A stretch of DNA of 64,000 nucleotides, taken from NCBI RefSeq assembly GCF_034424175.1, contig NZ_CP139986.1, forward strand, positions 62,001 through 126,000, given 5' to 3'. How positions within the stretch are numbered: position 1 is the stretch's first letter; each line of letters begins with the position of its first letter. Source of the stretch: Kluyvera intermedia (GTDB lineage Bacteria; Pseudomonadota; Gammaproteobacteria; Enterobacterales; Enterobacteriaceae). A program made the position numbers and the translations under genes. The notes below the pieces were generated by a model. The model was not told where the DNA came from. It saw only the letters and a list, made by a program, of their open reading frames with translations, and ran no database searches. This document shows positions 1-9,559 of the stretch, in pieces.

Positions 1-72
1 AGAGATATTATTCTTACCGCGATGAGTACAGGACGTTAAATTAATTTTCAGTAGTGAATCATTAGTTAAATA

Positions 73-357
73 TTAGATCTCAGCTTCCTGATTCAAGTCA
101 TACTGAATTAACGACCATGTTGCGGGTTTACCTTGATAATAAGGCATAACGTCGCCTCTACGTAGGCTGACAACGGCTGAAACTGCCGCGCTCGAAAGTT
201 GCCAATGCCCGCCTTGTGGGCTGTATTGTCCGCTTTCACGGGTAATGCCCAGCGGTTTACGTTCGGTGTTTTCCAAAGATGTGATCGAAGAAAGTGCCGA
301 AAGCGTGTAATTGATACTATCTATCTTCATAACCGGATAATCCAAAAGAATGAACAC
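73..357 (-). CDS. small protein of unknown function
   Basis: An open frame of 94 codons if the GTG at 357 is used, or 85 codons from the ATG at 330. I do not recognise a family. The product is soluble-looking, with no signal peptide or membrane segment and no cysteines. Neither start has a strong Shine-Dalgarno sequence. It is divergent from the LprI-domain gene to its right and its terminator would lie outside the window. It may be a real small gene or a chance frame. Confidence 0.3.
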   Translation of the reverse strand: MFILLDYPVMKIDSINYTLSALSSITSLENTERKPLGITRESGQYSPQGGHWQLSSAAVSAVVSLRRGDVMPYYQGKPATWSLIQYDLNQEAEI

Positions 358-498
358 TCAGCCTACAAGCGACAATATTTGTTGATAACTTAAACCGGTT
401 GTAAATTATTTGTGTGGTGAATTATTTAAGGTGATTTATTGCAATAAGTTATGGTTTTAGCCAAAATACCGTTCTCTTCTGCACAAAAAGTATCCTTA

Positions 499-1488
499 AT
501 GATTAAGCGCCTGATTCATTTATTGATTATTGCGATGGCCTTGACTGCTTCCAGCGCCTTTGCTGTGAATTGCCAGCGCGCGTCAACGCCGCTTGAAAAC
601 ACCATTTGTAATAACGACAACCTGAACTGGCTGGATGACACCATGTCGAACGTCTACCGTGCGATGCTGGTCTACCGCGATGCACGCATTGTGCACGCCG
701 AGTACGTCGCGTGGGAAAAGTCGTTGGATGAGTGTTCATCAAATGATTGCATTGAGCGCGCCTACTATGCCGGAATCAGCAAAATAGCCGAAGTCGAGTC
801 CGATTTTGAGTGGGATGGGCGTTGGTGGAACACCAGTTCGGCCAATATGAGCGGCGGACGGGTGCAGTTCAGCCATAGCGCAGATTGGTCAATTACTGCC
901 GATATTCGTATCTGGGCAGGGATAAATAAGGATGAGTTTACCGCCGAGGCGCGCAAGGTATATGGCATGGTGCTGATTGACGATATGGTCGATAGCAAGC
1001 AGTGTAAGGTGTTGTTTATTCCGCGTAAAAGTGGAGCCATACAGGCCTACAGCAATGCAGGTTGGGGCTGTCGTCTATCGATGCCAAACGGCGCGTTTAT
1101 TGATGGCCGCTATTTGAAGTCAGATACCGACCCGCGACCTAAAGCGACACTCCAGTCGCTGAAAATTTTTGCCGATACGAAAATGGACGAACGTTTTCGC
1201 GCGCTGGTTGGCGATGATTATCAGAAGTTTGTCGACACGGCGAATATTTATATCTACACCGAGGATATCGATAACGTGGGGGCGACGGTGGTATCAATGT
1301 GGGTTCGAGGTGCTGCCAACACCCGCACAGCCATTGTGATGTACACCGGCGGCAATATCTGGGCGGCGCGGATCCAGCCTGACAGCAAAGGTAAGCTGGT
1401 GTTTTCCTATTTCAGCACGCTGGGGAATGATGCGGCGCTGATGCCGCGCACTATCGCTGAATGGAAATTGCGCTATTTAGATCAGTAG
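499..1488 (+). CDS. secreted protein with N-terminal LprI-like (DUF1311) domain
   Basis: A 329-residue protein. The ATG at 499 is preferred to the one at 451 because it gives a textbook signal peptide: MIKR, a hydrophobic stretch, then cleavage near SAFA-V. The mature N-terminus carries four cysteines (VNCQ, TICN, ECSSNDC) spaced as in the LprI/DUF1311 fold, named after the mycobacterial lysozyme inhibitor. The C-terminal 220 residues, rich in beta-type sequence, are not recognised. A periplasmic location is expected. The gene stands alone, flanked on the right by intergenic repeats and the convergent lfhA. Lysozyme inhibition is only a family association and cannot be claimed for this protein. 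Confidence 0.6.
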   Translation: MIKRLIHLLIIAMALTASSAFAVNCQRASTPLENTICNNDNLNWLDDTMSNVYRAMLVYRDARIVHAEYVAWEKSLDECSSNDCIERAYYAGISKIAEVESDFEWDGRWWNTSSANMSGGRVQFSHSADWSITADIRIWAGINKDEFTAEARKVYGMVLIDDMVDSKQCKVLFIPRKSGAIQAYSNAGWGCRLSMPNGAFIDGRYLKSDTDPRPKATLQSLKIFADTKMDERFRALVGDDYQKFVDTANIYIYTEDIDNVGATVVSMWVRGAANTRTAIVMYTGGNIWAARIQPDSKGKLVFSYFSTLGNDAALMPRTIAEWKLRYLDQ

Positions 1489-1504
1489 ATACTGTGAGCA
1501 TTGA

Positions 1505-1677
1505 CAACATGCAGGCCTGATAAGCTACGCGCCATCAGGCATAACCGCGCACATTGCCGGATGGTGGCTTTGCCTTTTCCTGCCTACGTCCACAGGTAGC
1601 CCGGCCAAGCGAAGCGCCGCCGGGATTAGTTCCCGAGTCTCCCCGGAGTCGGTGCTTGCGCACCTCGTCCGGGCTAC
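1505..1677. repeat. REP-like element followed by GTAGCCCGG-ended palindromic repeat
   Basis: 1517-1541 is an imperfect palindrome of REP type (GCCTGATAAG ... GCCATCAGGC). 1596-1677 begins GTAGCCCGG and ends with its complement CCGGGCTAC, with nested palindromes inside. Related units occur at 37280-37360, 46414-46488 and 48777-48847. It lies between the convergent LprI-domain gene and lfhA, a usual position for such elements. Confidence 0.75.
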
Positions 1678-1693
1678 AAATGCCTCGGGTGGG

Positions 1694-3790
1694 CTACGCT
1701 AATGTCCCCACCACATTCAAATCGGCGTCGTCCGGCACTTCATTGTATGACAGTACATGCAGCCCGCTGGCAAACAGTCTTCCATAGCGTGAAATTACCG
1801 GGCGCAGTTGTGGCGTTACCAACAACAGCGGCGGTAAGCTTTTCGCTTTCATCTGCTCGTAAATCATCGGCATCGTATTTTGCAATTGGGTCAGAATATT
1901 AGGGTCGACCGGGAAGCTATCCAGCGTCACTTTACCGGCCTGCTGTGCCTGATTGAGCGCACCCAGCAGCATATTTTCCAGCTGATTATCCATGGTATAA
2001 GCCGCCAACTGTGGGCGATCTCCGTTGATGTTATGCACAATGGCTCGACGCAGCGCGTAGCGCACGTCTGCCGTTAGCAGCACCGGGTCTTTGGTCACCG
2101 CCGAACTTTCCAGCAGCGTGGAGGCTATGGTTACGATATCTTTCAACGACACCTGTTCCAGCAGCAGTTGGCGATAAATACGCAGCAGCTGACTGTAGTT
2201 GAGCGCCGCGTTTAAATCTTCCGCCAGCTTCGGTGCCTGGAGCGCCAGACGAGCATGCAGATGCGTAATATCGTCGTAGTTAAACAGGTCTGGTAAGTGT
2301 TCGCGGGCGACCTTATTGACGTGGGTGGCCACCACGCTTGCGCAGTCCACCACCTGATAGCCAAGGTTCAGCGCCTTGGCTTTTTGCTCCTGGTCAATCC
2401 ATACAATCGCCATGCCGTAGGCCGGGTCGGTATCCAGCACGCCATCAATTTCACCGTACAGTTCGGTGCCGGGGATCGCCATCAGCTTCTCGGCATTCAC
2501 CTCGCCTAACGCGGTACGAATACCGTTGATATGAATCGCATATTGCGCGGGCTTGAGGCGGAAATTCTCCCGGATACGGATCTCTGGCAACAGCACGCCG
2601 CACAGCTCTGAAATGACCTGACGCACCCCGCGCACGCGCAGGGATAGCGGGCTGCCTTTCGCTTCATCGACCATCGTCACCAGCTTGTAGCCGAGGTTCA
2701 GGCCAATGGGTTCGACTAGCGGAATGCTGTCCCAGGTGATCGCAGGCGTCGCGTCCGGGGCTAACGCCTCGCTTATCGCCTCCATGTCGGTTTCTTGTGG
2801 TGCCGGTTGTACGGCCTTGCTTTGTCGCCAGGCCGCAAACAGCAGCAGGGCGGTAAAGCTCAGGAAGGCGATGTGCGGCATGCCCGGAACCACCGCAAGG
2901 ACGAACATCACGAAGGCGGCGGTATACAGAATTTTCGGCTTGGAGAGTAGCTGGGTTTTGATTTCGTCGCTGACATCGGTGCCTTCGCTAACGCGAGTGA
3001 CGATAATCGCCGCGGCGGTTGCCAGCAGCAGTGACGGAATCTGTGCAACCAGACCATCACCGATGGTCAGCAGTACGTACTGGCGGAAAGCATGACCGGC
3101 ATCGAGATCGTATTTGAAGATACCGATACAGATACCGCCTATCACGTTGATGATAAGCACCATGATCCCGGCAACGGCATCACCACGGACAAACTTTGAC
3201 GCGCCGTCCATTGAGCCATAGAAATCGGCCTCTTTAGCCACTTCCTGGCGGCGAGTACGCGCCTGCTACTGGTTAATCAGACCGGCGTTAAGATCGGCAT
3301 CGATAGCCATCTGTTTACCCGGCAGGGCGTCCAGCGTAAAGCGTGCCGAGACTTCGGAGATACGTTCCGCACCCTTGGTGACCACCACGAAGTTGATGAT
3401 CATCAGGATGATAAACACCACGAAGCCCACGACAAAATCGCCGCCAATCACTACCTGACCGAAGGCTTCGATAACCTTACCGGCGGCCCCCTCGCCTTCA
3501 TGCCCTTTTAGTAACACCACGCGCGTGGAAGCGACGTTAAGCGTCAATCGCATCAGCGTGGTTATCAACAGCAGCGTCGGGAAGATAGCAAAGTCCAGCG
3601 GACGCTGCATATTGACCGCGACCAGCAGCACGATAACCGCCAGTACGATGTTGAAGGTAAAAAGAATGTCCAGCATCAGCGGCGACAGCGGCAGAATAAC
3701 CATCGCCAGCACGCAGAGAAGCAGGATAGGTACAGCAATCTGCCCCTTGCGGAGCACGCTGAGCGCGTTGCGCATCTTACTGTTCGCCAT
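1694..3790 (-). pseudogene. lfhA: lateral flagellar export gate LfhA (FlhA family), interrupted by an amber codon
   Basis: FlhA is the large gate subunit of the flagellar type III export apparatus. Residues 1-174 form the N-terminal membrane region, ending in the conserved FHIPEP-loop sequence LPGKQMAIDADLNAGLINQ. A TAG at 3268-3266 follows, then the same frame continues with QARTRRQEV and the rest of the loop, membrane and cytoplasmic domains to 1694, about 699 codons in all. Only one codon is broken, at a place where the family usually has Glu or Asp, so a GAG-to-TAG change is the simplest explanation. The two halves lie in the same frame (distance a multiple of three). The 5' end overlaps lfhB by 14 bp. 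Function requires suppression or is lost. Confidence 0.9.
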
Positions 3791-4910
3791 TGGCTTTTAA
3801 TACCTCTTGAGGAATGTCTATATGCCTGTTCAGGCGGGGTTTTTGCTCGGCGCGGCCTTCACGCCAGGATTTAAGCTGCATCACGTAAGTCAGCACGTGA
3901 GCGATGGCGCGAAATAGTTGCGCCGGGATTTGTTGATTAACGCGAGTGGTGTAATACACCGCTCGCGCCAGCGGTGGAAACTCCACCACTTCGATGTTAT
4001 GGCTGGCACCCACTTCACGGATCCACAGCGCCACGTCATCAATCCCTTTGGCGACGATATAGGGCGCTTCCGCCTTGTTTGGGTCGTACTTCAACGCCAC
4101 GGCGTAGTGGGTGGGGTTGGTGATGATGACGTCGGCTTCCGGTACGGTGCGCGATATTTGCCCCATCGCCATCTGGCGCTGCAACTGGCGGATACGGCCT
4201 TTAATCTGCGGGTTCCCGTCGTTGTTTTTATGCTCTTCTTTCACCTCTTGCTTGGTCATGCGCATTTTCTTGGTGAACATAAATTTGCTCAGCGGCACAT
4301 CTAGCAGGGCGAAAATAACGATAACGGCGACAAAGTAGCTGATAACGTGATGGAAAATGGCAAAACCGTGACCAATGGCCTGGTAAAGATACAGCCGCTG
4401 GAGGTGCAGCAGGCTGTCCATCTGGTCATGCACCATCGTGTAGATAACGGCGAGGATCGTCGCACATTTCAACATCATCTTGCCGACTTCGGTGTAATGG
4501 CTGGCGGAGAACATGCGTTTTACACCGCTAATCGGGCTGAGCTTCTTGAAGTCTGGTTTTAGCTTATTGGGGGTAAAAATCCAGCCGCCAGGCACCAGGC
4601 TTGCCACAATGCAAGCGAGAGGAATTGGCACCAGCGTGGCGATAAAACGCAGCAATACCCACAGATTCAGACGCAAAAACTGGTTCAGTACGTTGGGATT
4701 ATCCAGATCTCGCGCCAGCGTACTCGCGGCGGTAAATGACTCGCCAATTAACTGCTGGTAGTAGGGCAGGAAGGTCGCCAGAGTGAAGAACGAGGCCACC
4801 AAACCGACCGCCATGGTCAAATCTTTTGAACGGGGAATGTCCCCTTTTTCCCGCGCTTTGCGCAGCTTCCCGGCTGTGGGTTTTTCGCTTTTATCGCCGC
4901 TGCTGGCCAT
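3777..4910 (-). CDS. lfhB: lateral flagellar export switch protein LfhB (FlhB family)
   Basis: A 377-residue FlhB homologue. The N-terminus has the typical basic EKPTAGKLRKAREKGDIPRS segment, followed by four membrane helices and a cytoplasmic domain with the autocleavage motif NPTH (in VIITNPTHYAVALKY). Cleavage between Asn and Pro switches export from rod/hook to filament substrates in this family. The start overlaps the lfiR stop by one base (TAATG) and the 3' end overlaps lfhA, indicating translational coupling in the leftward operon. No defect is visible. Confidence 0.93.
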   Translation of the reverse strand: MASSGDKSEKPTAGKLRKAREKGDIPRSKDLTMAVGLVASFFTLATFLPYYQQLIGESFTAASTLARDLDNPNVLNQFLRLNLWVLLRFIATLVPIPLACIVASLVPGGWIFTPNKLKPDFKKLSPISGVKRMFSASHYTEVGKMMLKCATILAVIYTMVHDQMDSLLHLQRLYLYQAIGHGFAIFHHVISYFVAVIVIFALLDVPLSKFMFTKKMRMTKQEVKEEHKNNDGNPQIKGRIRQLQRQMAMGQISRTVPEADVIITNPTHYAVALKYDPNKAEAPYIVAKGIDDVALWIREVGASHNIEVVEFPPLARAVYYTTRVNQQIPAQLFRAIAHVLTYVMQLKSWREGRAEQKPRLNRHIDIPQEVLKANGEQ

Positions 4911-5683
4911 TACTGCACCCTCACGGCATCAAGCTTCGCCAGAACTTCATTGGTTAAATGGAGATAGTGCTCAGGAATGTTGGTGACCAGCATCGAAATA
5001 CACAGCAGGCCAAACAGCATGCTGATGGGGAAACCCAGTGAAAACAGGTTCAGCGTCGGTGACACGCGGTTAAGCAGGCCGAATCCCCCCTGCACAATCA
5101 GCATCACAAAAGTGGTGGGTAAGGCAATCAGCGTCGCGGAGGCCATAATCCAGCCGAGCCCTTGAATGATTAATAATAATGTCGGCTGATTAATTGCCTG
5201 ACCGATTGGCCAGTAGCTAAAGCCTTTAAACAGAATGGTCACCAGCAGCAGATGCCCATCCATAATGAAAAATAGCAGAGCGCAGAAGACATAAATAATC
5301 TGCGAAATCACCGTGGTGGAGCTGCCGTTAACCGGGTCATTCATCATCGCCATACCCAGCCCCATATTCATCGACAGAATATTTCCCGCCGTTTGCAGCG
5401 CGACAAACACCAGCTGGAGCGCGGTGGCAAACAAAAATCCCCACAGCAGTTGTTCACCAATCAGCAAAATGGCGCGCAGGGAGATAAGTTCGGTTAGCAC
5501 CACGTTATTGGGCAACATGGGAGTAATAATGATGGACAGCGCAATGGCGAAGCCGACTTTGATACGGCGTGAGAAGACGCGGTTATCCAGCACCGGAACA
5601 AACTGCAGGAATGCCAGGATGCGAAAGAAAGGCAGCACCAGGGCTAAAATGGGCGTCCAAAGCGCCTGAATATCGATTCCCAT
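4910..5683 (-). CDS. lfiR: lateral flagellar export protein LfiR (FliR family)
   Basis: About 257 residues with six hydrophobic segments, matching FliR of the export gate core (FliP5-FliQ4-FliR1). The start MGIDIQALW at 5683 was chosen over an upstream ATG at 5758 because it gives the family's usual N-terminus and leaves a short gap to lfiQ rather than a long overlap. The operon order lfhA-lfhB-lfiR-lfiQ-lfiP is read from right to left. Confidence 0.9.
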   Translation of the reverse strand: MGIDIQALWTPILALVLPFFRILAFLQFVPVLDNRVFSRRIKVGFAIALSIIITPMLPNNVVLTELISLRAILLIGEQLLWGFLFATALQLVFVALQTAGNILSMNMGLGMAMMNDPVNGSSTTVISQIIYVFCALLFFIMDGHLLLVTILFKGFSYWPIGQAINQPTLLLIIQGLGWIMASATLIALPTTFVMLIVQGGFGLLNRVSPTLNLFSLGFPISMLFGLLCISMLVTNIPEHYLHLTNEVLAKLDAVRVQ

Positions 5684-5688
5684 ATGGC

Positions 5689-5961
5689 TTAACCGACCAG
5701 CGCCGCCGCCTGATGAAAAATCTGCACGGTAAAGTCGACCAGTTGCGTCAGCATCCACTTTCCGGCAAAAATCAGCACCCCTAACGTGACGACCAGACGC
5801 GGCAGGAAACTCAGCGTCTGTTCGTTAATCTGGGTGGTGGCCTGGAAAATACTCACGCACAGGCCGACCAGCAGGCTGGGGATAATCGCCACGGCGGAGA
5901 TCATCAGCACCAGGTGAATACCCGATGCCATGATGTCACCGGCGGTGTCCATATTCATCAT
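5689..5961 (-). CDS. lfiQ: lateral flagellar export protein LfiQ (FliQ family)
   Basis: A 90-residue, two-helix membrane protein with the FliQ signature SIFQATTQINEQTLSFLP. It assembles with FliP and FliR in the export channel. The start at 5961 (or 5958) lies directly after the lfiP stop. Length and motif match the family closely and no defect is seen. Confidence 0.9.
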   Translation of the reverse strand: MMNMDTAGDIMASGIHLVLMISAVAIIPSLLVGLCVSIFQATTQINEQTLSFLPRLVVTLGVLIFAGKWMLTQLVDFTVQIFHQAAALVG

Positions 5962-5963
5962 CG

Positions 5964-6719
5964 CTATATTCCCTGTACGCTGGCGGTGAGCGTGCCGACA
6001 ATCAGCGTCCAGCCGTCGCACAGCACGAACAGCATCAGCTTAAACGGCAGTGAGACAATAAGCGGTGACAACATCATCATCCCCATCGCCATCAGGATAC
6101 TGGCGACGATCAGGTCGATAACCAGAAATGGAATGTAGATCATAAAGCCAATCTGGAAGGCGGTTTTCAGCTCGCTCAGTAGATAGGCGGGGGTCACGAT
6201 GGTCAGATCCTGCTCGCGTGCGTCGCCTTCAATGCCGGCGATACTCATTATCTGTGCCATCGCTTTATTACTGGTCTGGGCCAGCATGTATTTCTTCAGT
6301 GGCGCTTCCGCTTTCACCAGCGCCTGCTTAAGGGTTATCTGGTCGTTCTGGAATGGCTCTACCGCATCGGCGTAAATCGTCGTCCACACCGGGCGCATCA
6401 CCAGCAGCGTGAGCGCCAGCGCAATCCCGGTAAGGATTTTATTAGGCGGGCTTTGTTGCAGACCCAGCGCCTGACGCAGGATCGCCAGTACGATAATAAA
6501 GCGGGTGAAGCAGGTCATCATCAGCATCATCACCGGCAGCAGGCCGAGCAGAGTCATCAGGATCAGGATTTCAATTTTGACGTTGTAATCCTGGCCTGCG
6601 CCGCTTGCGGTGGTGCTAAAGAGCGTGATGTCGCCGTTCGCTGCCAGTACGGGCTGGGCGAACAACAGGCCGATGAGCAGCAACAGTGAAAAACTGCTGC
6701 GGTAGAGCGTGCGGTTCAT
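5964..6719 (-). CDS. lfiP: lateral flagellar export protein LfiP (FliP family)
   Basis: A 251-residue protein with an N-terminal signal sequence (cleavage near QPVLAA) and the conserved FliP segments MTCFTRFIIVLAILRQALG, the PPNKIL motif and the C-terminal GMMMLSP. It forms the pentameric core of the export pore in the inner membrane. It overlaps lfiN by four bases (ATGA), as is common in coupled operons. Confidence 0.92.
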   Translation of the reverse strand: MNRTLYRSSFSLLLLIGLLFAQPVLAANGDITLFSTTASGAGQDYNVKIEILILMTLLGLLPVMMLMMTCFTRFIIVLAILRQALGLQQSPPNKILTGIALALTLLVMRPVWTTIYADAVEPFQNDQITLKQALVKAEAPLKKYMLAQTSNKAMAQIMSIAGIEGDAREQDLTIVTPAYLLSELKTAFQIGFMIYIPFLVIDLIVASILMAMGMMMLSPLIVSLPFKLMLFVLCDGWTLIVGTLTASVQGI

Positions 6720-7114
6720 CGGGTCAGCTCACCCAGCTCTTTGGCGTTGAACTCGATGATGCGCAGGCCGTACTTGTCGTTTAAGACAACCACCTCTGCT
6801 TTACCAAAGGCAATGCCGTTGACTTTAATATCCAGCGGTTCACCGGCCATTTTATCCAGCTCGATGACAGAATCGCTGTTCACCGCCATCAGTTCAGCCA
6901 GCGAAATATCGACGGAAGAGACTTCCAACGTCAGCGTCACAGGGATACGGCTAAACAGCGCCATGCGACGAACGTCGGTCAGCGGTGTGTTACGCATTTC
7001 TGGCTGCAAATCGAGGCGGATATTGCCCTCAACGGTCTCGTCCTGTGTCATATCACTGAGGTTCAGGTCGTCCAGATCCAGGGACTGGCTCAGCTCATGT
7101 TGCAAATCACTCAT
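6716..7114 (-). CDS. lfiN: lateral flagellar motor switch protein LfiN (FliN family)
   Basis: About 132 residues. The C-terminal 75 form the SpoA/FliN domain (RIPVTLTLEVSSVDISLAEL ... VNGIAFGKAEVVVLNDKYGLRI). The acidic N-terminal arm precedes it. The start MSDLQHE at 7114 overlaps the end of lfiM by eight bases; the longer frame from 7270 lies within lfiM and is not used. FliN forms the C-ring and the docking site for export cargo. Confidence 0.9.
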   Translation of the reverse strand: MSDLQHELSQSLDLDDLNLSDMTQDETVEGNIRLDLQPEMRNTPLTDVRRMALFSRIPVTLTLEVSSVDISLAELMAVNSDSVIELDKMAGEPLDIKVNGIAFGKAEVVVLNDKYGLRIIEFNAKELGELTR

Positions 7115-7991
7115 ATTGCTTCTCGGTTGTCTTATCATGGATATCGCACAAGAAAAGCTTGCTGCGATCTTCGGCGATAGCGGCTTCAAAAATCTGTTCT
7201 TTACCGATAAAGACCGGTAAAGGTTCATTAATTGCGATAGGGATAATGTCCCCAGGTTTGATGTCAGCAATCTGCGCGACGGTCAGATTCAGGCTGGCCA
7301 GGCGGCCGGTAAGCGTCAACGGCAGACTGTCGAACAGGCGTTCGATTTGCCCGGTGCTTAAGGTTGTGCTCTTTTCAATGTCGCGTTCATGGGCATCCGG
7401 CGTGCGTAAAGTCGCCAGCATCTGGTCAACATGGTGGTTGTCGAGCAGGATGGAAAAGCTGCCGTTGCTGTACCCTTCGAGCGTAAAGGTGATACACCAC
7501 GCCCACTGACTGATGACCGTGGAATAATCGACTTTAATATCCAGGTCTTCACCAAAGGTCTCTTTGCAAATAGCCAGTGAGGTGAGCTCCTGGCCCAACT
7601 TACTTTTTAGACGTTCTTCTGTTTTGGTGATCGGTAGTGATACATCAGGCTCAATTTGGCTGCTGTCTTTGCTCAGACCATAATAATCATGAAGAATATT
7701 TAACAATAAAATACGGTCGATAACAAAAGCGATATTGCCATAAGGTGTTGAGAATATTTGGGCATTTTTATAATGCTGGTCGATAGCAAAGCTCATAGAT
7801 TCTAACGCGGCGTTAACACGTAGCTTCTTCAGAAAGTAAATGCTCAGACGTGCATCAAGGATATCAAAATTATCGTTCATTAACTTAGGCAGTTTATGCC
7901 ATGGACGACCGAGTTTGCTGACATCGAGTTTTACCAGATCGGGAAGATTATCCTGATGATGGATTCTGATTCTCTGTGAAGCAGGGTACAT
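7107..7991 (-). CDS. lfiM: lateral flagellar motor switch protein LfiM (FliM family)
   Basis: A 294-residue FliM-like protein, somewhat shorter than the roughly 330 residues of polar or peritrichous FliM. It ends in a SpoA-type domain (LPLTLTGRLASLNLTVAQIADIKPGDIIPI). The N-terminus has no obvious CheY-binding EIDAL motif, as expected for lateral systems thought not to respond to CheY. It is the first gene of the leftward operon, facing lafK across a 517-bp control region. Confidence 0.8.
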   Translation of the reverse strand: MYPASQRIRIHHQDNLPDLVKLDVSKLGRPWHKLPKLMNDNFDILDARLSIYFLKKLRVNAALESMSFAIDQHYKNAQIFSTPYGNIAFVIDRILLLNILHDYYGLSKDSSQIEPDVSLPITKTEERLKSKLGQELTSLAICKETFGEDLDIKVDYSTVISQWAWCITFTLEGYSNGSFSILLDNHHVDQMLATLRTPDAHERDIEKSTTLSTGQIERLFDSLPLTLTGRLASLNLTVAQIADIKPGDIIPIAINEPLPVFIGKEQIFEAAIAEDRSKLFLCDIHDKTTEKQYE

Positions 7992-8508
7992 GATTATTCC
8001 GCTTTGCTATAAATGCCTGATGAGACTATTGCCCGTGCTTTTTGTTAACGGACAATGGGCACGAAATTATTTCCTGGTTGCATTTGAGTTTTGAGAATGT
8101 TGTGACGCTTTACCTCAGCATCGAAGATTCCCCGATGACAAAAAACTCGCACACCTTTTTATTCAGGGTGTGGATTAAACCTTTATACTCTTTTTATTGC
8201 AATAGAATTTCGTTTATTAATCCATTATTTTTCCGCTATCTCGCAGATTAATATCAATCTTAAATTGTTGATTTTTATGAATTAATGTTTTAATACTCAT
8301 TAAAAATGGGACAATTCTTAGTCGCTGGGTATACTAGGCGGAATATTTCCACGGAAGAGTATTTTCCCCGTGTAGATATCGCAGTATTAAATCTTTATTA
8401 GCATTATAAATGTGCTTTTAACTCTCCGTGTAGCAATGTGGTTTTATCATGCCGCTAATAAATGTTTAACCTATTCTTCTATTTGTTCTTTTTTACTGGT
8501 ACTCCAAA
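7992..8508. promoter_or_regulatory. divergent control region of the lateral flagellar cluster
   Basis: An AT-rich 517-bp gap between lfiM (leftward) and lafK (rightward), so it must hold both promoters. It has an inverted repeat at 8150-8172 (CACACC ... GGTGTG) and another near 8350-8373. I looked for a sigma-54 site (GG-N10-GC) on both strands and found no convincing one; the nearest, before lafK, has spacing 9. A 69-codon frame at 8042-8251 lacks any recognisable feature and is not called. Confidence 0.5.
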
Positions 8509-9540
8509 ATGAGCATTATCATTGAACGTGAAGACCGTAATGGAAATAGCTTTGTGGCTGTTTCCCCTGCCAGCGTGGGCGTAATCTCATTAGCTCGTCG
8601 CGTTGCCAAGTATAATGTTTCCGTATTGGTTACCGGCGAAACCTGGACAGGTAAGGAATGCGTTGCTAAATATATCCATGAACACGCCTGTGGCAGCGAT
8701 GCTCCGTATGTTGGGGTTAACTGTGCGGCTATTCCAGAAAGTATGCTGGAAGCCGTTTTATTCGGTTATGAAAAAGGCGCATTCACCGGTGCAGTAGCAA
8801 GTGTCGCCGGTAAGTTTGAACAGGCAAACGGCGGAACGCTGCTGTTGGATGAAATTGGTGATATGCCACTTTCATTACAGGCGAAGTTATTACGCGTATT
8901 GCAGGAGCAGGAAGTCGAACGTTTGGGAAGCCATAAACGTATTCCCCTCGACATTCGTCTGGTGGCTTCAACCAATAAAGACCTGCAGCAAGAGATTGCC
9001 GAAGGCCGTTTCCGCCAGGATCTGTTTTACCGTATTTCGGTGGTGCCGATTCACATCACGCCATTACGTGAACGTAAGCAGGACATTTTACCGCTGGTTC
9101 AGCGTTTTATCGCCAAGTACCGCGCCTTCCATAAAGGCGATGTTCGCTTAAGTGATGATGCCCGAAATGCCCTGCTCGGCTATGACTGGCCGGGAAATGT
9201 GCGTGAGCTGGAAAACGTTATCCAGCGCGGCATGATCCTCGGTAACGGTGACGAAATTAAAGCCGCTGACTTCGGTCTGGTACCGCGTGTTCCGCTGCCG
9301 GAAACCCCGGCTGTGGGCATGATGCCCGCTTACCGTGAACAGGATACGGGAAGCTCGGCGATTCGTGACGTCAAACTGCACGGACGTCTGGCGGAATATC
9401 AGTACATCATCGACCTGCTAAAACGCCATCAAGGCAACAAATCTAAAACGGCGGAGTTCCTGGGCATTACGCCAAGAGCACTGCGCTACCGTCTTGCGTC
9501 CATGCGTGACGAAGGCATTGATATTGAATGTTATTCCTGA
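8509..9540 (+). CDS. lafK: sigma-54-dependent regulator LafK, Walker A altered
   Basis: A 343-residue NtrC-type activator without an N-terminal receiver domain, as in other LafK/FlrA-like regulators of lateral flagella. The AAA+ domain (about 20-250) has the sigma-54 contact motif GAFTGA (residues 86-91) and Walker B LLLDEIGD, with the R-finger region intact. The C-terminus has a Fis-type helix-turn-helix (NKSKTAEFLGITPRALRYRL). The Walker A loop, normally GE(S/T)GTGKE, reads GETWTGKE: Trp46 replaces a near-invariant Gly, a single G-to-T change (GGG to TGG). That should block ATP binding. Elsewhere the gene is full length. Confidence 0.88.
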   Translation: MSIIIEREDRNGNSFVAVSPASVGVISLARRVAKYNVSVLVTGETWTGKECVAKYIHEHACGSDAPYVGVNCAAIPESMLEAVLFGYEKGAFTGAVASVAGKFEQANGGTLLLDEIGDMPLSLQAKLLRVLQEQEVERLGSHKRIPLDIRLVASTNKDLQQEIAEGRFRQDLFYRISVVPIHITPLRERKQDILPLVQRFIAKYRAFHKGDVRLSDDARNALLGYDWPGNVRELENVIQRGMILGNGDEIKAADFGLVPRVPLPETPAVGMMPAYREQDTGSSAIRDVKLHGRLAEYQYIIDLLKRHQGNKSKTAEFLGITPRALRYRLASMRDEGIDIECYS

Positions 9541-9559
9541 GGCCAGGAAGGAAACAATA

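Noticed and set aside
8042..8251. 69-codon frame upstream of lafK
   Set aside because: No ribosome site, no recognisable family, AT-rich chance composition within a control region.
7992..8508. Sigma-54 promoters for the lateral flagellar operons
   Set aside because: Expected from LafK biology, but no GG-N10-GC site with acceptable flanks was found by eye, so none is annotated.
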